Below the pieces are notes generated by a model. That model did no database searches, was not told the origin of the DNA, and saw nothing but the letters and a program-made list of their open reading frames with translations. This document shows positions 1 to 5,342 of a DNA stretch of 8,327 nt, piece by piece (the first letter of the stretch is position 1; every line of letters starts with the position of its first letter). A program made the translations under genes and the position numbers. The stretch is from Haloarculaceae archaeon (GTDB lineage: Archaea > Halobacteriota > Halobacteria > Halobacteriales > Haloarculaceae): positions 1-8,327 of the forward strand of contig JAHENO010000244.1 of NCBI GenBank assembly GCA_018609945.1. The letters run 5' to 3'.

Positions 1-1
1 C

Positions 2-472
2 GCGGTCGGGGAGCGGTTCCACGCTGCGACCTTCCCGGCAGAGTTCAGGGAGAGTTCGGGGAAAGCCGGGACGCAGCTCCTGGAGTTACTCGCGGCGACC
101 AGCGACCTGTTCGAACCCGACAGGGCAGCCGTCCCGGCGGCCTACGTGGAAGCCGTCGAGCAGACCGAGACACCCTGTCACTACCCCGTCGTACTCGGCA
201 TCGTCACCCAGCAGTCCGGTATCGGTCGCACCGAGGCCTGTCTGCTCGCAGCCTACTCCTTCGTGACCGAACTGCTCGGGGCCGCACAGCGGCTCGGCTG
301 TTTCGGCCACACCGCGATCCAGGCGGAGTTGACGCGTCTGCTCGGGGTGATCGAAGCGGTCTGTGAAATGTACGCCGACGCGCCGCTGGCGCGGCTCTCG
401 TCGTTTGCCCCCTACGCGGAGATCATGGGCATGTCCCACGAGCGTGCGCAACGACGGCTGTTCATGAGCTGA
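2..472 (+). CDS. ureF: Urease accessory protein UreF, C-terminal part (5' end outside window)
   Basis: UreF works with UreD/UreH and UreG in the cytoplasm to deliver nickel to the urease active site. The reading frame is open from the first bases, so the gene starts left of the window; 156 residues are visible. Recognisable UreF features are the central block around positions 176-300 (a CHYPVVLGIV stretch, then a Gly-rich turn and a helical segment ending in AAQRLGCFG) and the hallmark C-terminus MSHERAQRRLFMS, which matches the usual UreF ending. The visible part is compatible with a normal UreF missing only its N-terminal third. A GTG at 146 is in frame but falls inside conserved sequence, so it is not the true start. 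The protein ends normally at a TGA, immediately followed by an unrelated peptidase-like remnant. No other urease gene is visible; they would be expected to the left. Identification rests on motif recognition and is fairly secure. Confidence 0.85.
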   Translation, partial: AVGERFHAATFPAEFRESSGKAGTQLLELLAATSDLFEPDRAAVPAAYVEAVEQTETPCHYPVVLGIVTQQSGIGRTEACLLAAYSFVTELLGAAQRLGCFGHTAIQAELTRLLGVIEAVCEMYADAPLARLSSFAPYAEIMGMSHERAQRRLFMS

Positions 473-638
473 CGAACGGCTCCAGAACGCGGGCATCCCC
501 ACCGTGGATTGTGCGTTCGGAACCGACACGGCCCACGCCGTCGACGAGTACACCACCGTCGAGGCGATCGTCGACAACAGCCTCGTGTACGCGTCGCTCC
601 CGCGAGCCTGGCGCGACCTCCAGGGGAATCCCCGGTAG
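468..638 (+). pseudogene. C-terminal remnant of a probable M20-type metallopeptidase (ArgE/DapE-like)
   Basis: A 56-codon open stretch starts immediately after an in-frame stop at 465-467, overlaps the last bases of ureF and ends at TAG 636-638. Its translation contains GIPTVDCAFG followed by TDTAHAVDEYTTVEA and then a helical VYASLPRAWRDL tail. This resembles the C-terminus of M20 amidohydrolases (acetylornithine deacetylase or succinyl-diaminopimelate desuccinylase type), in which the His of an AHxxDEY-like motif is the last metal ligand. There is no credible start codon upstream; the only in-frame option is GTG at 504, inside the motif. The catalytic N-terminal part and the dimerisation domain are absent. 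It therefore looks like the 3' end of a gene whose front was lost when it was joined to the end of ureF. The family call is from memory of the motif and is moderate. A small expressed protein is possible but unlikely. Confidence 0.5.
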
Positions 639-654
639 TTCGGCACGGTTCGCC

Positions 655-671
655 GCCGGTGACCGTCCGGC
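655..671 (+). terminator. Possible stem-loop terminator after the ureF/peptidase remnant
   Basis: GCCGG and CCGGC form a 5-bp GC stem around a 7-base loop, followed by the T-rich run GTGATTTGTATTT. It lies between the peptidase remnant and the tusA promoter. The stem is short and archaeal termination mainly uses T-tracts, so this is weak. Confidence 0.25.
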
Positions 672-693
672 AACGGTGATTTGTATTTCGATA

Positions 694-716
694 TATTGGG
701 AACAATACGCAATATT
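694..716. promoter_or_regulatory. Candidate operator of the tusA operon (copy 1 of a shared 23-bp motif)
   Basis: This AT-rich site contains the perfect inverted repeat ATATTG-N11-CAATAT (half-sites at 693-698 and 710-715). Read on the minus strand, the 23 bases match 3346-3368, upstream of the thioredoxin gene, at 18 of 23 positions with no gaps (consensus AATATTG-N2-TAT-N2-TTCCCAA-N-A). The site abuts or overlaps the TATA-like box at 713-718, where a bound protein would interfere with TBP/TFB or help recruit them. That a regulator binds here is inference; the local TrmB-like protein is the obvious candidate. Confidence 0.5.
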
Positions 717-720
717 AATA
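713..720 (+). promoter_or_regulatory. TATA-like box for the tusA operon
   Basis: TATTAATA lies 30-37 bases before the ATG at 750, which is suitable for a haloarchaeal transcript with a very short leader. It is the most TATA-like stretch in a 40-base AT-rich island in otherwise GC-rich DNA. No convincing Shine-Dalgarno sequence precedes the ATG, which fits leaderless or near-leaderless translation. Confidence 0.5.
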
Positions 721-749
721 TCGCTCGACCCGAACGTGGACCTGTGACG

Positions 750-992
750 ATGACCGAAACAGACATCGAACCGGTCGCGACCGTGGATTCCCGGGGTGCG
801 GCGTGTCCCGGGCCACTGATGGACCTCATCGGGAAGATCAGGGACGTGGAACCGGGCGACCTCGTGGTTCTCCTGAGCGACAACGAACAGTCACTGACGG
901 ACGTGCGGGAGTGGACCGAGGAAGCCGGGAACGAACTGGTCGAGGTCGACGAGCGCGACGACCACTACGCCTTCTACGTAAAGAAGGCATGA
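750..992 (+). CDS. TusA-like sulfur carrier / sulfurtransferase
   Basis: This 80-residue cytoplasmic protein belongs to the TusA/SirA-like family, small two-layer proteins that carry a persulfide on one cysteine and pass it between sulfurtransferases, tRNA thiolation enzymes or sulfur-oxidation complexes. The family signature is visible near the N-terminus: DSRGAACPGPLMDL, with the sulfur-accepting Cys19 in the CPxP motif. After it come the amphipathic helix and a beta-rich half ending in HYAFYVKKA, and the length matches the family. The ATG at 750 was chosen because translation from the earlier in-frame ATG at 681 would start inside the AT-rich promoter, and the TATA-like box at 713 fits the later start. 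The stop codon shares bases with the ATG of the FAD oxidoreductase (ATGA), so the two are probably translationally coupled. This suggests a role in handling sulfane sulfur from that enzyme rather than tRNA modification, but that is inference from position. The family call is secure. Confidence 0.88.
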   Translation: MTETDIEPVATVDSRGAACPGPLMDLIGKIRDVEPGDLVVLLSDNEQSLTDVREWTEEAGNELVEVDERDDHYAFYVKKA

Positions 993-2131
993 CCCACCAC
1001 GTCGTCATCGTCGGCGGTGGAACCGGCGGGACGGTGCTAGCCAACGACCTGGCGGACAGGCTCGCGTCCGAACTCGCGTCCGGTGAGGTCCGGGTCACGC
1101 TCGTCAACGACGATCCCGACCACGTCTACAAGCCGGTCTGGCTGTACGTCCCGTTCGGGCAGCGAGAGAGCGTGGACGGCCGTCGGCCCCTCGCCGACCT
1201 CGTCGCGGACAGTGTCACCCTCCGCATCGACCGTGTCACCGACGTCGACACGGACGCCAGACGGCTCCGGACACGCGAGGGCGCCCCGATTGAGTACGAC
1301 TCGCTCGTGCTCGCGACGGGATCGCGGCTCGCTCCCGGGGAGATTCCCGGACTGCGCGAGGGCGGACACGACTACTACAGCGAGTCCGGGGCAGAGTCGC
1401 TACGCGAGGCATTGCTCTCGTTCACCGGGGGACACCTTGTGTTGAGCGTCATCGGGACGCCGCACATGTGCCCGGCGGCTCCGCTCGAGTTCGTGTTCAT
1501 GGCCGACGACTGGTTCCGGAAGCGCGGCCTCCGGGAGGACGTCGATATTACCTACACGTACCCGATCCAGCGCGTCCACGGCAACCCCCACATCGCGGAG
1601 TGGGCACGACCTCGCATGGACGACCGCGACATCCACGTCGAGACGTTCTTCAACCCCGAGTCGGTCGATCCGGAGGACCGCCGAATCGCCACGATGGAGG
1701 GCACCGACATCGAGTACGACCTCCTGGTCGGGATTCCGCCCCATCGTGGTGCCGACATCGTCGCGGAGGCGGGACTCGGGGACAGCGGCTGGGTCGATGT
1801 CGACGAGCACACGCTCGAAGCCGAAAACGCCGACGGCGTCTACGCCATCGGCGACACCGCCGACACGGGCGTCCCGAACGCCGGCAGCGTGGCCCATTAT
1901 CAGGCCGGCGTGGTCGGGCAACGGCTCGCGAGCGAGATCCGCGGCCGTCCGCCGACGGCGACCTACGACGGGAAGACCCTGTGTTTCATCGAGACCGGCA
2001 TGGACGAAGCGTCGTTCGTCGAGTTCGACTACGACCACCCCCCATCGCCGGTCCCACCATCACAGAAGCTCCACTGGGCGAAACTGGCGTACAACGAGTC
2101 CTACTGGCTCACCGCACGGGGACTGCTCTGA
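989..2131 (+). CDS. FAD-dependent sulfide:quinone oxidoreductase-like protein (SQR/FCSD family)
   Basis: This 380-residue flavoprotein of the pyridine nucleotide-disulfide oxidoreductase superfamily is closest in layout to sulfide:quinone oxidoreductases, which oxidise sulfide to sulfane sulfur or polysulfide and reduce membrane quinone. Visible features are the N-terminal dinucleotide fold VIVGGGTGGT (residues 6-15), the ATG motif LVLATGS (106-112), the FAD-contacting segment YAIGDTADTG (285-294), and a C-terminal part with aromatic and hydrophobic residues that could sit on the membrane. There are only two cysteines: Cys161 in HMCPAAPLEF and Cys332 in TLCFIETG. They correspond in position to the redox-active pair of SQR and flavocytochrome c sulfide dehydrogenase. 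The additional cysteine near residue 125-130 that most SQRs have is missing. The start at 989 gives the Rossmann fold at the usual place and overlaps the tusA stop by ATGA. A DUF1641 gene follows after two bases. Family assignment is strong; sulfide as substrate is likely but unproven. Confidence 0.8.
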   Translation: MTHHVVIVGGGTGGTVLANDLADRLASELASGEVRVTLVNDDPDHVYKPVWLYVPFGQRESVDGRRPLADLVADSVTLRIDRVTDVDTDARRLRTREGAPIEYDSLVLATGSRLAPGEIPGLREGGHDYYSESGAESLREALLSFTGGHLVLSVIGTPHMCPAAPLEFVFMADDWFRKRGLREDVDITYTYPIQRVHGNPHIAEWARPRMDDRDIHVETFFNPESVDPEDRRIATMEGTDIEYDLLVGIPPHRGADIVAEAGLGDSGWVDVDEHTLEAENADGVYAIGDTADTGVPNAGSVAHYQAGVVGQRLASEIRGRPPTATYDGKTLCFIETGMDEASFVEFDYDHPPSPVPPSQKLHWAKLAYNESYWLTARGLL

Positions 2132-2133
2132 CG

Positions 2134-2760
2134 ATGCCTGGGAACGCACCCACAGACGGGGCGGACCTCGAGGCGGCCATCTCCGAAAACCCGGAGGCCG
2201 TCGCGCAGTTCGTCCGCCGACTGGACGCGGTCAACGAGCTACTGGACACCCTCGCACTCGGTGAGAGCGCCCTCACCGACGAGATGGTGCGCGACCTCGC
2301 CGGCACGACGGCGACGCTGGCCGAGTCGGCCGACGGGATTGCGACCGAGGAGACGGTCGGACTGGCCGAGACCGTCGGACAGAACGGCGCCGAGTTGCAG
2401 GACGCGCTCGAATCGCTGGTCGCGCTCCAGCGGACTGGCACCCTCGAGGAACTGATCGAACTGGCCGAGGTGGTGTCGCTGCTGACGGCCGCCCTCGACG
2501 ACGAGATGGTCCGGTCGCTCGCCGGAACCGGGTCCTCGCTCGGGGAACTCGCACAGACGGCCGCCGACAGTGGTACCCGTGACGGACTCGGAACAGTCCT
2601 GCAGGGAGTCGGAGACGCCGAACACGAGGAACCCGAGCGCGTCGGCCCCGTCGGTCTGCTGAGAGCCGCTCGCGACCCGGACGTCCAGTACGGGCTCGGA
2701 CACGCACTCGCAATCGCCCGGGCGATCGGACAGAGCCAACGGAGTCAGGAAGCCGATTGA
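2134..2760 (+). CDS. DUF1641 family protein associated with the SQR-like enzyme
   Basis: This 208-residue, very acidic, Ala/Leu/Glu-rich helical protein has no signal peptide and no transmembrane segment. The C-terminal block VGPVGLLRAARDPDVQYGLG (about residues 169-188), followed by a short hydrophobic helix, is the typical conserved motif of DUF1641 proteins, which often sit beside FAD-dependent SQR-like oxidoreductases in archaea and bacteria. Their biochemical role is not established; a partner or membrane-docking subunit is a reasonable guess. The protein has an internal duplication: ALTDEMVRDLAGTTATLAES (about 46-65) resembles ALDDEMVRSLAGTGSSLGEL (about 119-138). This suggests two repeated helical units. 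The ATG lies two bases after the oxidoreductase stop, so it is the third gene of the tusA operon. It contains no cysteine, so it is unlikely to carry sulfur or a metal centre. The family call is fairly confident, the function unknown. Confidence 0.75.
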   Translation: MPGNAPTDGADLEAAISENPEAVAQFVRRLDAVNELLDTLALGESALTDEMVRDLAGTTATLAESADGIATEETVGLAETVGQNGAELQDALESLVALQRTGTLEELIELAEVVSLLTAALDDEMVRSLAGTGSSLGELAQTAADSGTRDGLGTVLQGVGDAEHEEPERVGPVGLLRAARDPDVQYGLGHALAIARAIGQSQRSQEAD

Positions 2761-2811
2761 CTGCGTGCGCGAACGACTCAGTTCCGTGACTGTGCGCCCT
2801 CATTCGCACAG

Positions 2812-2835
2812 GATTGTGTGATCTATGCACAAATC
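2812..2835. promoter_or_regulatory. Imperfect inverted repeat in the regulator's promoter
   Basis: GATTGTG-N9-CACAAATC forms an almost symmetric site (arms GATT-GTG and GATTTGTG) that runs into the T-rich stretch ATCTTTTA at 2833-2840, the best TATA-like element for the regulator gene (start 2872). Its position upstream of and against the box suits an autoregulatory operator. It does not match the 23-bp motif seen at the tusA and thioredoxin promoters. Function is inferred from symmetry only. Confidence 0.35.
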
Positions 2836-2871
2836 TTTTACTGGTCGGGCTCCTACCAGACTGTGATACGA

Positions 2872-3276
2872 ATGCCCGACTCGATGATCGAACAACTCCA
2901 GCAGGACATGGAGTGTGAGGGGCTCTTGGAGTGTTTCCACGGCCTGAAACAGCTGGACAAGGATGTCTTCCAGGCGCTGGTCGATACCGACGAAGCACTG
3001 ACAGTCGACGAGATCGCGGCGGCTGTCGACCGCGAGCGCTCGACTGCGTACCGTTCTGTCCAGCGGTTGCTGCAGGCAGGGTTCATCCAGAAAGAGCAGA
3101 TCAACTACGACCAGGGCGGGTACTACCACGTCTACAGGCCGACCGACCCGTCGAAGATCGCCGACAACATGCAGCGCCTCCTCAACGACTGGTACGCCAA
3201 GATGGGCCAGCTCATCCAGGAGTTCGAGTCGAAATACGACCAGACCGAGTCCTCCGTCCCCTCTGTCGAAAGTTAG
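2872..3276 (+). CDS. TrmB-like winged helix-turn-helix transcriptional regulator
   Basis: This 134-residue cytoplasmic DNA-binding protein has a short N-terminal helix (EGLLECFHGLKQLDKDVF, about 16-33), then the winged helix-turn-helix: LTVDEIAAAVDRERSTAYRS (about 43-62, recognition helix RSTAYRSVQRLLQAG) and the wing INYDQGGYYHVYRP (77-90). A C-terminal helix (NDWYAKMGQLIQEFESKYD) is likely used for dimerisation. This matches the widespread haloarchaeal single-domain TrmB-like regulators; no sugar-binding domain is present. ATG 2872 was chosen over the in-frame GTG at 2818 because the latter falls within the TATA/inverted-repeat region; ATG 2884 is a possible alternative. Cys15 and Cys21 (C-X5-C) could sense persulfide or redox state, but one or both may simply be family residues. 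The gene lies between two promoters sharing a 23-bp motif, so it probably controls the sulfur operon and thioredoxin. Fold call strong, target assignment inferred. Confidence 0.8.
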   Translation: MPDSMIEQLQQDMECEGLLECFHGLKQLDKDVFQALVDTDEALTVDEIAAAVDRERSTAYRSVQRLLQAGFIQKEQINYDQGGYYHVYRPTDPSKIADNMQRLLNDWYAKMGQLIQEFESKYDQTESSVPSVES

Positions 3277-3289
3277 CTGTCCGTCCGAC

Positions 3290-3304
3290 TGGCCCCTTTT
3301 CTCT
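3290..3304 (+). terminator. T-tract terminator candidate after the regulator
   Basis: Fifteen bases after the regulator stop there is a pyrimidine run, GGCCCCTTTTCTCT, in otherwise GC-rich DNA. Archaeal RNA polymerase releases at such T-rich tracts. It would separate the regulator from the thioredoxin promoter. Confidence 0.35.
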
Positions 3305-3345
3305 CGGATGTCGCCCGCTCGTCGGGGGATCCGCGAACGCGCGAT

Positions 3346-3368
3346 AATATTGTATATAATTCCCAAAA
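3346..3368. promoter_or_regulatory. Candidate operator of the thioredoxin gene (copy 2 of the shared 23-bp motif)
   Basis: This is the second copy of the motif found at 694-716, here on the plus strand, with 18 of 23 identical bases at identical spacing. The inverted repeat is less perfect: ATATTG-N11-CAAAAC. It sits one base upstream of the TATTAA element at 3370-3375, which mirrors the arrangement at the tusA promoter. The inner TATATAA at 3353-3359 could alternatively be the TATA box itself, so part of the similarity might reflect promoter AT-richness; the shared TTCCCAA and AATATTG blocks are harder to explain that way. Confidence 0.45.
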
Positions 3369-3369
3369 C

Positions 3370-3375
3370 TATTAA
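3370..3375 (+). promoter_or_regulatory. TATA-like box for the thioredoxin gene
   Basis: TATTAA lies 27-32 bases before the ATG at 3402, a distance that predicts a leaderless or near-leaderless mRNA. The same hexamer occurs at the tusA promoter (713-718). AGGAG at 3397-3401 touches the ATG directly and is too close to act as a normal Shine-Dalgarno site. The alternative box TATATAA at 3353-3359 would give a leader of roughly 20 bases. Confidence 0.4.
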
Positions 3376-3401
3376 CTTCTATCGGTGCGTATCTCCAGGA
3401 G

Positions 3402-3761
3402 ATGGCAACCGATACTGCCTCAGAGCGGAGTAGCGCGGCGCCGACCGATCCTGTCCACGTCGATGGAGAGAGCGCCCTCGAGGAGGCCGTCGACGACTAC
3501 GACGTCGTCCTCGTGGACTTCTATGCCGACTGGTGTGGGCCGTGCAAGATGATCGAACCGGCGGTCGAGACAATCGCCGCCGGGACGAGCGCCGCCGTCG
3601 CGAAGGTCGACGTCGACGCGAACCAGGGACTCGCCGCCGCCTACGGGGTGCGGGGCGTCCCGACGCTCGTGCTTTTCGCGGACGGCGAACAGGTCGAGGA
3701 GGTCGTGGGCGTCCAGAGCGAGGCGGAACTCCGGTCGCTCGTCGGGACGTACACCGACTGA
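3402..3761 (+). CDS. Thioredoxin
   Basis: This is a 119-residue thioredoxin, a small cytoplasmic dithiol-disulfide oxidoreductase that keeps protein thiols reduced and can release sulfide or reduce persulfides. The active site WCGPCK (Trp44, Cys45, Cys48) follows the central strand VVLVDFYAD. The cis-proline lies in the GVPT motif (Pro87), and the final strand and helix (TLVLFADGEQVEEVVG, then EAELRSLVGTY) complete the fold. An acidic, low-complexity extension of about 20 residues precedes the fold, as is common in haloarchaea; there is no signal peptide, so it acts in the cytoplasm. It has its own promoter with a motif shared with the tusA operon, which suggests common control and a job in sulfur or redox handling. 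Its stop is one base from the nosY stop on the other strand. Fold and activity are secure; which thioredoxin paralogue this is cannot be told. Confidence 0.93.
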   Translation: MATDTASERSSAAPTDPVHVDGESALEEAVDDYDVVLVDFYADWCGPCKMIEPAVETIAAGTSAAVAKVDVDANQGLAAAYGVRGVPTLVLFADGEQVEEVVGVQSEAELRSLVGTYTD

Positions 3762-3762
3762 G

Positions 3763-4572
3763 TTACGCGTTCCAGACCACGAACGTCGCGGCCGTGATGG
3801 CAACCACGGCCCAGCCTGCGAGGCCGACGGTTGCGACGAGCGCGGCCGGCCCCTCGGGGACCGACGCGCCCGTGGGGGCCAGCGTCGTCACGAAGACGAG
3901 ACTCCTGAACGCGCTGTTGGGACTGAGTGCCAGCAGCGCCGTCAGACTGTCACCCGAGACGAACCCGCCCGCTAGCGTGGTGAGAATCGCGCTGTCGAAC
4001 CCGACGAGCAGCGCCACCACCGCGCCGACGCCGAGGGCGAGGCCCCCGCGACTCGACCGCGCCGCGGCGGAAACGAGTATCGCGAGTGCGAGCACGACGA
4101 GCGCGAAGGCAGCCGTGAGGAACACGAACCGGAGATACAGAACCGGCGAGTCGACGGTCGCGTGCGTGGCGGTAAAGGAGAGGTCGCGACCGGAACTGAA
4201 CGGGACGAACAGTGCCGCGGCGACGAGGCCGGCGAGCACCGCGGCGAGGACGGCCACTGCCCGGCCGAGATAGACGCCACCGACGTAGGACACGCGAGAG
4301 ACCGGATACGTTCGGACCGTCTCCAGTTCGCCGCTCTCGCGGTCACCCAGGATCGCGCGATACCCGAAGGCGAACGCGAGGATCGGCACGAGTACCTCGA
4401 CCGGCGTGAGGAGATCCAGCACGAGCGCGATGTAGGTGCCGGCGACGCTCAGCCACGCGACAGCCGTCAGCAGGAAGACGTAGCCGGCCGCGAGGGCGAG
4501 CAGGGTCGGCGTCCGCAGGACCGTCAGGAACTCGCGCTGGGCAACTTCGCCGGCCCGCCGAACACTGCTCAT
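3763..4572 (-). CDS. nosY: NosY, ABC-2 type permease of the NosDFY complex
   Basis: This 269-residue membrane protein has about six hydrophobic segments (roughly residues 22-45, 56-72, 103-125, 146-170, 176-198 and 242-266). It is the permease subunit that, with the ATPase NosF and the extracytoplasmic NosD, assists maturation of the copper centres of N2O reductase, probably by moving a sulfur species or driving NosD. ABC-2 permease traits are the cytoplasmic loop GDRESGELETVRTYPVSR (about 76-93), which contacts the ATPase, and the SPNSAFRSLVF segment before the last membrane span. The N-terminal amphipathic stretch RRAGEVAQREFLTVLRTP is also typical of the family. The ATG at 4570-4572 overlaps the nosF stop (ATGA), so the pair is translationally coupled. 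It is the last gene of the operon and runs up to one base from the convergent thioredoxin stop. The nosY label rests on the nosD-nosF-nosY order, since the permease alone is generic. Confidence 0.88.
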   Translation of the reverse strand: MSSVRRAGEVAQREFLTVLRTPTLLALAAGYVFLLTAVAWLSVAGTYIALVLDLLTPVEVLVPILAFAFGYRAILGDRESGELETVRTYPVSRVSYVGGVYLGRAVAVLAAVLAGLVAAALFVPFSSGRDLSFTATHATVDSPVLYLRFVFLTAAFALVVLALAILVSAAARSSRGGLALGVGAVVALLVGFDSAILTTLAGGFVSGDSLTALLALSPNSAFRSLVFVTTLAPTGASVPEGPAALVATVGLAGWAVVAITAATFVVWNA

Positions 4573-5342
4573 GCGGCATCACCGCCGCGAATCCCGGCCT
4601 GCACACCGCCGTCGTCGCCGGCCAGTTTTTCGAGCGCGTCTTCGAGCGTCGCCGTCCCGGTCTCTTCGAGCACCGTCTCGGGTGGCGCACTGGCGACCAG
4701 TTCCCCGCGACCCAGGACGAGTACCTCGTCGGCAATGCGCTCGACCGACCGGAGGTCGTGGGTCGCGAGCAGTACCGCGTCGCCGTCCTGTCTGAGGCCG
4801 GCGATGACGTCCGTGATACGGCGGGTCATCATCGGGTCGAGGCCGCTCGACGGTTCGTCGAGGACGAGCACCGGCGGGTCGCCGACGGTCGCCTGTGCGA
4901 GTCCGAGCAGCCGCATCATCCCTCCTGACAGCGCCCCCACCCGACGGCCGGCGACCGTCGACAGACCGACGCGGTCCAGAATGGCCGCGACGTCTGTCTC
5001 CGCGTCGACGAGACGCCCGTAAAACGCGATCGTCTCGCGCACCGTGAACTGCGAGCGAAAGACGGGCTGCTGGGCGAGGTAACCGACTGCCCTGCCGGCC
5101 TCGCCGGTCACCGAGACGGTGCCGTCGTCGGGCGAGAGCAGTCCGGCGAGGATTCTGAGTAGCGTCGTCTTCCCCGACCCGTTCGGCCCCACGAGACAGG
5201 CGACCGACCCCGCCTCGACACTGAACGAGACGTCTTCGAGGACGGATAGGTCGCCAAACGACCGCGAGACGTCCCGGACCTCGACGACCGTCTCGGCGGA
5301 TTCATCACTCCGGGCCGTCGCAACGGACTGGTCTGCCGTCAC
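4569..5342 (-). CDS. nosF: NosF, ABC transporter ATPase of the NosDFY complex
   Basis: This 257-residue cytoplasmic ATP-binding subunit powers NosY/NosD during N2O reductase copper-site assembly. All ABC motifs are intact: Walker A GPNGSGKT (52-59), Q-loop around Gln91-Gln92, signature LSGGM (138-142), Walker B VLVLDEP (158-164), D-loop SGLDP (166-170) and switch His195 in LLATHD. The first 18 residues are a polar acidic extension before the ATPase core, and the last 20 are a Gly/Asp-rich tail, both common in haloarchaeal proteins. The signature has Met (LSGGMMRLL) where many ABC ATPases have Gln, which is frequent in the subfamily serving ABC-2 exporters. The start is a GTG at 5340-5342 whose bases overlap the nosD stop (GTGA), and its own stop overlaps the nosY start, so the three genes form one tightly coupled unit. 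The ATPase is certain; the NosF name comes from the neighbours. Confidence 0.9.
   Translation of the reverse strand: MTADQSVATARSDESAETVVEVRDVSRSFGDLSVLEDVSFSVEAGSVACLVGPNGSGKTTLLRILAGLLSPDDGTVSVTGEAGRAVGYLAQQPVFRSQFTVRETIAFYGRLVDAETDVAAILDRVGLSTVAGRRVGALSGGMMRLLGLAQATVGDPPVLVLDEPSSGLDPMMTRRITDVIAGLRQDGDAVLLATHDLRSVERIADEVLVLGRGELVASAPPETVLEETGTATLEDALEKLAGDDGGVQAGIRGGDAA

Noticed and set aside
681..749. Upstream ATG giving TusA 23 extra residues
   Set aside because: It would place coding sequence over the TATA-like box and the inverted repeat; the family starts near the ATG at 750.
86..883. Minus-strand open frame of 265 codons over ureF and the tusA promoter
   Set aside because: It crosses the AT-rich promoter island and two sense genes, and its translation has no recognisable domain.
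1400..2038. Minus-strand open frame of 212 codons opposite the SQR-like gene
   Set aside because: Shadow of the oxidoreductase; no recognisable motif, and the plus frame has intact FAD motifs.
2273..2998. Minus-strand open frame of 241 codons over the DUF1641 gene and regulator promoter
   Set aside because: Extremely arginine/proline-rich translation that spans the AT-rich regulator promoter; typical frame-shift artefact.
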